Assembly (NCBI GenBank): GCA_905235855.1
Contig: CAJONE010000001.1
Location: 62,001-126,000 of the forward strand
DNA: 64,000 nucleotides
Direction: 5' to 3'
DNA from: an uncultured Bacteroidales bacterium
Lineage (GTDB): Bacteria > Bacteroidota > Bacteroidia > Bacteroidales > P3
This document shows, in pieces, positions 29,540 to 37,978 of this stretch. Each line of letters begins with the position of its first letter. Positions within the stretch are counted from its first letter, which is position 1. The notes under the pieces were generated by a model. That model saw only the letters and a list, made by a program, of their open reading frames with translations. It did no database searches and was not told where the DNA came from. Made by a program: the position numbers and the translations under genes.

Positions 29540-30586
29540 TTATTGTTGGCTTAAAATAGTATCACGTATTTCGTTTTCGCTGACGGGAATGTCTATAATT
29601 GGTACGCCTAATTTTTTCAACAGTACGCATCGTATTTCACTATCGTGGGTTTTCTTGTCACGGTACATGTATTGAATAATTTCCTCAATGTCTTTCAGAG
29701 AATACTTTGGCAAATTCCTCCTGTTTTTTAACCATGTTTTGTATAGTGAAAGACATTCCTTTTCAAGACCAACTTTTTTCGTTGAAAGGTATATAGCGTA
29801 AAGCATACCTATCCCAACGGCTTCGCCGTGACTTATGGTACGGCCACATGCTGTTTCGTATGACTCGATGGCGTGGCCGAAGGTGTGACCAAAATTCAAC
29901 ATCTTCCGTATGCTCTGCTCGTGTGGATCTGCTTTTACCACTGCACGCTTGAAGTTTACACAGTAAGAAATCAATTCGTTATATGACCTTTCCTTAATAA
30001 ACACTTTATTCCAGTTTTCGTAGTTTGTAAGCAGCAATATTTTCATTATTTCGTATTCTCCAGAGCGTAGTTCTTTGTTGGGAAGTGATTCAAGAAAAGC
30101 TGGTTCGATGCATGTCAGTATTGGAAGATGAAAACAGCCAACCTGATTTTTGGTGTTATCGAGGTTAATTGCAGTTTTCCCGCCAATGGCCGCGTCGACC
30201 ATTGCTGTAAGGGTGGTGGGTATATTTATGTAACTGATACCTCTTTTATAAGTCGCTGCTATGAAACCTCCGGTGTCGCACACGCAGCCGCCACCCATAT
30301 TTACTATTATGGAGTCACGGTCAGCGTTGCTCACTACCAAGGATTTCCATACTTCATTCACGATTTCAATATCCTTGCATGCTTCGCCCGCCGGGAGTTC
30401 CAGAAATTCGGCATTTTCCAGTTCCTGAACATTATATACCAAGGTCGGTAGGCCGTGTTCCAGTACGTTCTCGTCGGTCAGAATAAAGTACTTTCGCTTT
30501 CTTTCGGCATTTAGTTTTTTTAGTCTGCGGTCAAGGGTTTTGAGTGCCGACAGGCGGTTTGAGATAATTATTTTCTGGTTGGTCAT
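29540..30586 (-). CDS. aroB: 3-dehydroquinate synthase
   Basis: IVNMGGGCVCDTGGFIAATYKRGISYINIPTTLTAMVDAAIGGKTAIN; LNFGHTFGHAIE. Confidence 0.95.
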   Translation of the reverse strand: MTNQKIIISNRLSALKTLDRRLKKLNAERKRKYFILTDENVLEHGLPTLVYNVQELENAEFLELPAGEACKDIEIVNEVWKSLVVSNADRDSIIVNMGGGCVCDTGGFIAATYKRGISYINIPTTLTAMVDAAIGGKTAINLDNTKNQVGCFHLPILTCIEPAFLESLPNKELRSGEYEIMKILLLTNYENWNKVFIKERSYNELISYCVNFKRAVVKADPHEQSIRKMLNFGHTFGHAIESYETACGRTISHGEAVGIGMLYAIYLSTKKVGLEKECLSLYKTWLKNRRNLPKYSLKDIEEIIQYMYRDKKTHDSEIRCVLLKKLGVPIIDIPVSENEIRDTILSQQ

Positions 30587-30620
30587 AATTTTTGAATATT
30601 AGAGGTAATTTGATGTTTTG

Positions 30621-31361
30621 TTAGCCGGCAAAAGCGAGCGATGCAACACTTACTCTAACTCCCTCAACGTGTGAAAGTGTTTCATAGCAGGCTCGTATGG
30701 TCGCCCCTGTGGTTATTACGTCGTCTACCAGAAGTATGTGTTTCCCAGCAAGCTGTTGAGGATTTCTTACTTTAAAAGCTTCCACTACGTTGCGTGAACG
30801 AGCGATGTGGTTTTTGTGTGTTTGAGTTTCGGTGTAGCGGATGCGTGCGATGGCAAAGTTTTTTATGGGGCGTTTGAACCTTTTAACTATACCTTGACTT
30901 ATCTCGCGGCTTTGGTTAAAACCGCGTTTGTACCATCTGAAAAAGTGCAACGGCACGGGAATGATATAATCCACGTCGTCGAAACGGTGCGAGTCGGCGA
31001 TGGATTCTCCAAGCAGTTGACCGAATCTCGTTGCAAGGTGCAGGTTGCCGTGGTATTTTATCTCGTGTATTATTTTTTGCGAAACCTCACCTTTTTCGAA
31101 ATACATCAGTGATGTTGCCTTCACGTTGGGGATAGAGTTTTCCAACAGAAGTTCAAGTTGGTTGCCTGGCATGGGAGCAAAATCGGTGAAAGGTATATGA
31201 CTTATGCACTCGACGCATAACAGGCTTTCTTCACCTACAAGCTGTTCCCCGCACGCAATACAGGTGGGCGAGTACATAAGGTTTAGCAGGTCTTTGAGTG
31301 GATTAAAGGCGTAGATTGATTTCATTAGGTGGCTCTTCTGATCACAGGAAGTAGTGTGCAA
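30621..31361 (-). CDS. ComF-family phosphoribosyltransferase-like protein
   Basis: CIACGEQL...LLCVECI zinc-ribbon; RGFNQSREISQGI; HILLVDDVITTGATIRACYETL. Confidence 0.9.
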   Translation of the reverse strand: MHTTSCDQKSHLMKSIYAFNPLKDLLNLMYSPTCIACGEQLVGEESLLCVECISHIPFTDFAPMPGNQLELLLENSIPNVKATSLMYFEKGEVSQKIIHEIKYHGNLHLATRFGQLLGESIADSHRFDDVDYIIPVPLHFFRWYKRGFNQSREISQGIVKRFKRPIKNFAIARIRYTETQTHKNHIARSRNVVEAFKVRNPQQLAGKHILLVDDVITTGATIRACYETLSHVEGVRVSVASLAFAG

Positions 31362-31366
31362 ATGTA
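31359..31366 (-). promoter_or_regulatory. -7 element upstream of comF-like gene
   Basis: Reverse strand TACATTTG. Confidence 0.5.
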
Positions 31367-31440
31367 AAAAATTTAAACGGCAAAATCAGTCCTGAGGTAA
31401 ATATAATGTAATAAAAGAAAGGATAATCAGGAAATAATCG

Positions 31441-31743
31441 TATCTTTGCAAGGTTCAACGTATAGATATAGAGTATGACATAATAGCGAAGAATACCGAT
31501 TATAATTGAGTTGACGCTCTTGTTCTCCCTTGTGGAAAGTCTGGAAAACTGCCATCATGATACGAGAATAAGTAAGCGGACAGTTCACACGTTGGCGTGA
31601 ATACTTTCCCACTTATTTATATCATTGGTATTCCAGACACCACCACAGGAAATAAGCGGACACCAAAGAAAATCATTCGCGTCTTTCTTTATGCCCTTAA
31701 CAGAACAACGGCTTCCGGCTCAACGGTCGGGAGCCGTTTTTTT
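31441..31743 (+). ncRNA. Candidate structured small RNA or terminator-containing leader (6S-like rod)
   Basis: TATCTTTG -7 element at 31441-31448; nested complementary segments closing at GACGC(31513-31517)/GCGTC(31679-31683); terminator at 31707-31743. Confidence 0.5.
31707..31743 (+). terminator. Rho-independent terminator upstream of the giant surface-protein gene
   Basis: AACGGCTTCCG gctcaacggt CGGGAGCCGTT plus a run of seven T. Confidence 0.85.
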
Positions 31744-31840
31744 GATCACAAACATTGCCAAACACAAAACAGGCCACAATAGAGACCTTAATAGGATTCA
31801 GATTAGAATCATTACGTCAAGTTTATTAAATCAAAAAGTC

Positions 31841-34800
31841 ATGAAAAATTTCAGAATTCTATTGGCAACATTGTTGCTGATAGCATTGGCGGTTCCAGAC
31901 GTTTTTGCCGATACTTGGGACGGTTCAGCCACTTCGTGGACGCGTGGTAGCGGAACGTCGGCAGACCCGTACCTTATTGAATGTGCTGCACATTTGGCCT
32001 ACCTCCAAGAGATGGTCAATGGCGGAGTCAGCACCTATAGTGGAAAATATTTCAAGATGACAACCAACATAAACTTGAATAGCAGAGCATGGGATGGCAT
32101 TGGCACAAGCAGTACTATCTGTTTTAAGGGCATATTCGATGGTGGTGGTCATTGCATTACAAGAATCAAAGCAACATCATCTGCACTTTTCAAGTATATC
32201 GATGGGGCATCCATAAAGAATCTTTCTACTGGTGGTTCTGGAGGGGCCGGTATCGTTCTCGAATCGTACGGTACAGTTACGGTGGACAACTGCCATAGTG
32301 CTGTAACAGTGATCAGCAGTGATGCGGCAGGTGGAATTATTAGCACAGTCGCCGGAGGGAAAGTCACTATTACAAACTGCTCAAACTCTGGCAATATCAC
32401 TGCGAATGCATCAAATGGAAACACGGCCAAAGCAGGTGGCATTATAGGTCTTGCCGGCGGAACAAACGGGCATATAATCACAAACTGTCACAACGCAGGT
32501 TCGATTCGGGGTAACAAAAATATTACAAGTTACAATACGTACAATCCAGCAGTAAACTACAACAGTGCATTTTCGGGGGGAATAGTTGGTTCTAATACTG
32601 TGACCCTTACTATTACGGCCTGTTACAACAGAGGGGATGTTTCCTCCAAAATTATGTATAGCTACAGCAATACTAACTATCATAGTACAAGTCTAACTCA
32701 AGAAACTTATTCGTTTTCTGGAGGTATGATAGGATACGCTAATTGTTCCAGTTCTTTTTACATCGATAAAAGCTATAACAGTGGACCAATAAGTGCGGAA
32801 GACACAACGATATTTACAAGTTGCACAGCAAAGGCGTACTCAAGAGCCGGAGGAATTGTTGGCTGGCGATCATCAGCAGATATTAATATAAAGAATTGTT
32901 ATAACACAAAGGATGTTTACGCCCATGCCTACTGTTCCGGCGCATCTATAAATCCGGTATCGAGATCTGCAGGTATTTCTGATTATGCGAATACAACAAA
33001 CTGCTATAACACTGGCACATTGACCGCTAACACAAGCAAAGCCGGTATAAGCAATGGCACCGTTTCTAATTGTTACTATTTGGAAACCTGTGGCAGCGCC
33101 AATGGAGAAGGAACGAGCAAATCTGCTATGATAATGAAATCAACCGCATTTCCGGCAATGCTTAATGCCAGTGAAGAGGTCTTTTGTATGGATTTAACGC
33201 CCAACGTGAATGACGGCTACCCAATCTTTGGATTTTTCAGCGTATGCGAAGTGAACACCGATGCCGCCACTAATGTTGGTTTTACTACAGCAACACTCAA
33301 CGGTTCCTATACGCTTGGAGAATATTGGCCGTCAGGCACACCAGACGTACAGGGATTCGCCTATAAAAAAAGTTCAGCCTCAACCTACGACACTGTTTAT
33401 GCCAATAACGGCAACCCGATGTCTTATAGCCTTTCGGGACTTGAAAACGGAACGACCTACAAGTATAAAGCCTTTGTGACAAAGAATGGTCTTACTATAT
33501 GTGGAAGCGAACAGTCGTTTACCACGCGCAGTTGTTCCACAGCACTTTCGGCCCGGATAGACGCGTCGGCAACCATGGTTTGTGACGGCGACACGGCCAC
33601 TTTCACCGCTGTCGGCAGTTCGTCATACTCGGAGAACTTCGCCTACGTTTGGAATACCGGTCAAAATACTGCTACAATTCATGCTACACAAAATGGCACC
33701 TATACCGTAAGCGTAACCGACGACAACGGATGCTCAGTGAGCAAGAGCGTAACATTGACGGTTAACCCAAAGTATGGTGATGTGCCGGTGGCACAGACGA
33801 TATGCGATGGTGAGACACTCAACTTCTTCGGAACAATACTGACAACAGCTGGTACATATATCCACAACGGAACAACTTTCGCAGGGTGCGACTCAATAGT
33901 GAATCTCACGTTGACAGTGAACCCGCAGCCTTCGGTAGCCATTAGTGGTAACACAGCATTTTGCGAAGGGCAAAATACTACTCTAACAGTCACCGGAGGC
34001 TCTTCGTATCTGTGGAACAATGGCGCAACAACATCGAATATAACCATAAACAACGGCGGAACATACAGCGTTACTGTGACCGACGCCAACGGATGTAGTA
34101 GCACCGCATCACAAACCGTCACAGCCAATCCATTGCCGAACATCACAATCAGCGGCGACACCTCGTACTGCCAGGGAGGTAATACAATGCTTCAGGCCAA
34201 TGGTGCTGATAACTACATGTGGAGTACGGGTTCGTCCGATGCATCCATACAGGCTTATAATGCCGGCACTTATACGGTGACGGGTACTAACGCCAACGGC
34301 TGCAGCAATATCGCTGCGGTGTCGGTGATAGAAAATCCTATATATAACATCTCCGTTGCCGAGTCACTGTGTCAAGCTGATAGCTATGATTTTTGTGGAC
34401 AAACACTCACGACTGGCGGCGTATACAGCCATACACTGCTAACGACCTCGGGTTGCGATTCTGTCATCAGCCTCACGTTGACCGTGAACCCACTGCCAAC
34501 GGCAACAATTAGCGGAGAAACATCGTTCTGCGAAGGGCAGAGCACAACGCTGACCGCTACAGGCGGAGTTTCATACCTCTGGAACGATGGCACCACAACA
34601 CAGAACCACACCGTCAGTGACGTAGGTACATACAGCGTGACTGTGACCGATGCCAACGGATGCACAGGAACAGCATCGCAAACGGTGACTATGAAGACGC
34701 TGCCGACAATCACTATAAGCGGAGATACAACGTTCTGTGAAGGACGTAACGCCACCCTTACAGCGCTGGGCGGCGCAAGCTTTGTTTGGTCAAACGGATT

Positions 34801-35731
34801 GACAAACGCATCAATCAGCGTTTATACGTCTGGCAGCTATTCGGTGACGGGAACTGGCGATAACGGGTGCTCAAATATGGCAGTAGCCGTGGTGACCGTC
34901 AATCCTATGCCGACAATCTCCATCAGTGGCAACACCTCGTTCTGTCAAGGTAGCAGCACCATTCTTACTGCATCGGGTGCCGACAGCTACATATGGAACA
35001 ACGGCACGACCGCGCCGTCAGTAACGATTGATGCCTTCGGCATCTATAACGTCACAGGCACAACGGCTGCTGGATGCACGGGTTCGGCCAGCGTAATGGT
35101 AACGGTGTCGTCCAATCCTACAATAACCATCACCGGAGACACCGAGCTTTGCCCTGGTGAGACCACCATGCTTACCGCCAACGGCGGCACGAGATATATA
35201 TGGTTCGACGGTAGCAGCAGCGCGACCTATCAGACCAGCACAGCTGGCAACTACTCTGTTATAGGCTACAACGACGCAGGGTGCTATTCGATGGTGTCGG
35301 TTGACGTGCAGCAGTACGACAATGCTCAGACGGAAGAGACTGCAACAGGCGCAGAAACTTACTTATGGAACGGCGAGAACTACACTGAGAGCGGTGACTA
35401 CACTTACACTACGACGACAGCACACGGATGCGACAGCACGGTGACGCTGCACCTGACCATAGAGCAGGAGGGTGGACAGGGTATCGCCGATGTCATCGAT
35501 GACGATGATGTAAAAGTCTATGCCAAAAGCGGCAGGATAATGGTTGAGTTTGGCAAACAGCAGGCAGCGGTTTGCGGCTCGTCCATTCTTGTCTATGATG
35601 TGATGGGGAGGGTGCTTAAGCGAGAGGAAGTTTATGGTCTGCAGGAGGTTATCGAAATCCCGGTTACTTCTGCTGGTGTCTATATGGTAAAAATAGGCGA
35701 CCGAAAGCCGCACAAAGTTGTTGCGAGATAA
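31841..35731 (+). CDS. Giant T9SS surface protein: GLUG-type repeats, FN3-like domain, Ig/PKD-like repeat array, type-A C-terminal sorting domain
   Basis: Signal peptide MKNFRILLATLLLIALAVPDVFA; repeated ISGxTxFCxGxxTxLTAxG...YxWxxG...GxYxVTxTxxxGC; C-terminus SILVYDVMGRVLKREEVYG...GVYMVKIGDRKPHKVVAR. ORF-track extension to 31625 crosses the terminator and is not credible. Confidence 0.85.
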   Translation: MKNFRILLATLLLIALAVPDVFADTWDGSATSWTRGSGTSADPYLIECAAHLAYLQEMVNGGVSTYSGKYFKMTTNINLNSRAWDGIGTSSTICFKGIFDGGGHCITRIKATSSALFKYIDGASIKNLSTGGSGGAGIVLESYGTVTVDNCHSAVTVISSDAAGGIISTVAGGKVTITNCSNSGNITANASNGNTAKAGGIIGLAGGTNGHIITNCHNAGSIRGNKNITSYNTYNPAVNYNSAFSGGIVGSNTVTLTITACYNRGDVSSKIMYSYSNTNYHSTSLTQETYSFSGGMIGYANCSSSFYIDKSYNSGPISAEDTTIFTSCTAKAYSRAGGIVGWRSSADINIKNCYNTKDVYAHAYCSGASINPVSRSAGISDYANTTNCYNTGTLTANTSKAGISNGTVSNCYYLETCGSANGEGTSKSAMIMKSTAFPAMLNASEEVFCMDLTPNVNDGYPIFGFFSVCEVNTDAATNVGFTTATLNGSYTLGEYWPSGTPDVQGFAYKKSSASTYDTVYANNGNPMSYSLSGLENGTTYKYKAFVTKNGLTICGSEQSFTTRSCSTALSARIDASATMVCDGDTATFTAVGSSSYSENFAYVWNTGQNTATIHATQNGTYTVSVTDDNGCSVSKSVTLTVNPKYGDVPVAQTICDGETLNFFGTILTTAGTYIHNGTTFAGCDSIVNLTLTVNPQPSVAISGNTAFCEGQNTTLTVTGGSSYLWNNGATTSNITINNGGTYSVTVTDANGCSSTASQTVTANPLPNITISGDTSYCQGGNTMLQANGADNYMWSTGSSDASIQAYNAGTYTVTGTNANGCSNIAAVSVIENPIYNISVAESLCQADSYDFCGQTLTTGGVYSHTLLTTSGCDSVISLTLTVNPLPTATISGETSFCEGQSTTLTATGGVSYLWNDGTTTQNHTVSDVGTYSVTVTDANGCTGTASQTVTMKTLPTITISGDTTFCEGRNATLTALGGASFVWSNGLTNASISVYTSGSYSVTGTGDNGCSNMAVAVVTVNPMPTISISGNTSFCQGSSTILTASGADSYIWNNGTTAPSVTIDAFGIYNVTGTTAAGCTGSASVMVTVSSNPTITITGDTELCPGETTMLTANGGTRYIWFDGSSSATYQTSTAGNYSVIGYNDAGCYSMVSVDVQQYDNAQTEETATGAETYLWNGENYTESGDYTYTTTTAHGCDSTVTLHLTIEQEGGQGIADVIDDDDVKVYAKSGRIMVEFGKQQAAVCGSSILVYDVMGRVLKREEVYGLQEVIEIPVTSAGVYMVKIGDRKPHKVVAR
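33930..35310 (+). repeat. About six tandem ~70-aa Ig/PKD-like repeats
   Basis: Repeats start VAISGNTAFCEG, ITISGDTSYCQG, ATISGETSFCEG, ITISGDTTFCEG, ISISGNTSFCQG, ITITGDTELCPG. Confidence 0.85.
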
Positions 35732-35761
35732 GGTTAACCTACAAAGCATTCTTCATAAGTG

Positions 35762-35795
35762 AGGCGGCACCCGCAGAATCTGTGGATGCCGCCTT
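35762..35795 (+). terminator. Probable terminator after the surface-protein gene
   Basis: AGGCGGCAcCCgCAGA..TCTGtGGaTGCCGCCT hairpin; short T run. Confidence 0.5.
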
Positions 35796-35902
35796 TCGTT
35801 GTTGCTGTCGCCATTGCCAGTTGACTTTCCATGTGACTTTTTGGGAACTTCCTCAAGTGCAATTTTGCAGTCAGCGGCGATATGTGATGTTACACAAATG
35901 CC

Positions 35903-37150
35903 TTATGGCAGAAGAAGGCAGCTGTCGCCGTAGCTCAAAAAACGAAAACCGTGGTCGAGTGCGTAGCGGTAACAGTCCTTCCAGTGGTTGCCTATCAGAG
36001 CTGAAACCAGAAGCAGAAGTGTGCTTTTCGGTTGGTGAAAGTTGGTTACCATACCGTTGATTACATGGTATCTATAGCCTGGAGTAATGATGAGACGGGT
36101 TTCGCCAGATAGGGTGTCGAGCGACTGTCTGTTGAGCCATTCGAGCACATTGCTGTAGGCCTCTCGAAAAGAGATGGATACATCGCACTTGTAAGGTTCC
36201 CACTGCTCGACATGCATAGCAGTTGCGTTGGCATCTTTACACAACTGTACACCGAACCAATATATTGATTCCAAGGTGCGAACACTGGTGGTGCCGACGG
36301 CTATCACAGGTTTGCCCTCATGATGCATTATATGTTGTATCGTATTGCGGTTGACTACTATCTTTTCGGAGTGCATTTCGTGTTCGCCTATTGTGACGCT
36401 GCTCACAGGTTTGAATGTTCCTGCACCCACATGCAGGGTGAGGAATTCGGTGATGATATGCTTTGCTTTCAGCTGGTTGAACACGTGGTCGGTGAAGTGC
36501 AGACCAGCGGTGGGTGCCGCAACCGAACCTTCGGGACGTGCATAGACGGTCTGATATCGAGAGTTGTCGTCATACTCGGCTTCGCGGTTGAGATACGGTG
36601 GCAGAGGAATGACACCTGCCCGCTCAATCACTTCGGCGAAACAAATGTTACCTGTCCAGTCGAAATCGACAACCCAGGCATTGCCAACAGCCTCTCGACG
36701 GGATGCAGTAAGGATTATCCGATTGTCTGATTTTTTGGATACCGGTGAAACGCTATCTGTTGTTTGCTCAAGATGAACTTCTTTCCTTAAACTTCCGCCT
36801 TTCCACTTCTTATTGTTGCCTATAAAACAAAGCCACGTACAATGATTGTGCTGTTCGAAAGCCTCGGATACAGCCGTTATGTAGGGTTCAAGACAGAAAA
36901 TTTCTATTGTCGAACCGGTCTCTTTGCGAAATAGCAGCCGCGCATGGATAACTTTGGTGTTGTTGAAGACCAGCAAAGAGTCTTCTGGCAAAATGTCGGC
37001 GATGTTGCAGAAAGTGTCTTCAGATATTGTACCGTTCTTGAAAACAAGTAGTTTTGACAGGTCGCGCTGCGTGAGGGGGTACTTCGCTATGCGATCTTCA
37101 GGCAGAGTGTAGTCGTAGTCGGCAATAACGATTGACTTAGGGTTTGTCAT
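35903..37150 (-). CDS. queA: S-adenosylmethionine:tRNA ribosyltransferase-isomerase
   Basis: YTLPEDRIAKYPLTQRDLSKLLV; GSVAAPTAGLHFT; LHVGAGTFKPV; TNFHQPKSTLLLLVSALIG. Confidence 0.94.
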   Translation of the reverse strand: MTNPKSIVIADYDYTLPEDRIAKYPLTQRDLSKLLVFKNGTISEDTFCNIADILPEDSLLVFNNTKVIHARLLFRKETGSTIEIFCLEPYITAVSEAFEQHNHCTWLCFIGNNKKWKGGSLRKEVHLEQTTDSVSPVSKKSDNRIILTASRREAVGNAWVVDFDWTGNICFAEVIERAGVIPLPPYLNREAEYDDNSRYQTVYARPEGSVAAPTAGLHFTDHVFNQLKAKHIITEFLTLHVGAGTFKPVSSVTIGEHEMHSEKIVVNRNTIQHIMHHEGKPVIAVGTTSVRTLESIYWFGVQLCKDANATAMHVEQWEPYKCDVSISFREAYSNVLEWLNRQSLDTLSGETRLIITPGYRYHVINGMVTNFHQPKSTLLLLVSALIGNHWKDCYRYALDHGFRFLSYGDSCLLLP

Positions 37151-37887
37151 TGCTTTGAATCAGTCTTGTATGTGAACAATGAGAGTATAATATACCATGC
37201 AATGGTGAGCGGAATGCCCACTATGCCGAAAAAAAGCAGCAGCAGGGCACTTGCCGTCAGGAAGATATATCTCACACGGTTATCCCTCCACTTTATATTT
37301 TTGAACTTCAGTGCGAAAAGTGGAATCTCCGTAACCATTAGCAAGCTGCATATCACCGAAAGCAAGACCAATACAATGGGACCGATGCCGCTAAACAGCC
37401 AGTTACATACATTGGGAACGGGCAGCAAGGCAATTGTTGTCCAAGATGGGCTCTTGAAGAAGAACCCTACTGATGCCCATACAAGAGCGTTGGCTGGTGC
37501 CGGCAGGCCGAGAAACGATGATGTTTGCCGCGTGTCGAGGTTGAACTTGGCCAGACGCCATGCAGCCGTCAGTGGGATAAGCAAAGCCGCAAAGGCAAAC
37601 CAAGACGGAATGGCACACTGCCGCAAGACATAAAATAGTATAAATCCCGGTGCCACGCCCGAGGTCACAAGATCGGCCATAGAGTCGAGTTCTTTTCCTA
37701 AAGTCGAGGTCACTTTCAGTAGACGGGCTGCGAGTCCGTCAAAGAAATCAAAAAATATGCCAAGCAGGATGAAAATTGCCGCATAATGCGGGTTACCCTT
37801 AACCGCCTGCCATGCAGCTATGATGCCGCAAAGCAGGTTGCATAGAGTTATGAGGTTGGGTATGTTGCGTTTGATCGTTAGTAACAT
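37147..37887 (-). CDS. pssA: CDP-diacylglycerol--serine O-phosphatidyltransferase
   Basis: NIPNLITLCNLLCGIIA; CDP-alcohol motif FFDFFDGLAARLLKVTSTLGKELDSMADLVTSGVAPG. Confidence 0.92.
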   Translation of the reverse strand: MLLTIKRNIPNLITLCNLLCGIIAAWQAVKGNPHYAAIFILLGIFFDFFDGLAARLLKVTSTLGKELDSMADLVTSGVAPGFILFYVLRQCAIPSWFAFAALLIPLTAAWRLAKFNLDTRQTSSFLGLPAPANALVWASVGFFFKSPSWTTIALLPVPNVCNWLFSGIGPIVLVLLSVICSLLMVTEIPLFALKFKNIKWRDNRVRYIFLTASALLLLFFGIVGIPLTIAWYIILSLFTYKTDSKQ

Positions 37888-37911
37888 TCAGCGAAATGAT
37901 GATAAGTGTAG

Positions 37912-37968
37912 AAAAATAAAAAAGCAGTCAGCAGTCCTTGTATTTATTGACCACTGACTGCTGACTGC
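37912..37968 (-). terminator. Terminator made from a GACTGCT-type inverted repeat
   Basis: GCAGTCAGCAGTC (37924-37936) and GACTGCTGACTGC (37956-37968) form a perfect 13-bp stem; reverse strand continues TTTTTTATTTTT. Confidence 0.75.
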
Positions 37969-37978
37969 TCACAAATGG

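Noticed and set aside
31531-31725. RNase P RNA-like strings (GTGGAAAGTCTGG and ACAGAACAACGGCTT)
   Set aside because: The spacing is far too short, the conserved central motifs such as GAGAGCAAACC are absent, and the strings pair differently in the rod fold.
31625-31840. N-terminal extension of the giant ORF in the ORF track
   Set aside because: It crosses a strong rho-independent terminator and precedes a clear signal peptide at 31841.
33700-34755. Long antisense ORFs (33700-34161 and 34384-34755) with repeated peptides
   Set aside because: They are shadows of the Ig-repeat coding sequence on the opposite strand and have no recognisable family.
33930-35310. Regularly spaced repeats considered as a CRISPR array
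   Set aside because: Repeats are long, degenerate at DNA level and encode in-frame protein domains; no cas genes nearby.
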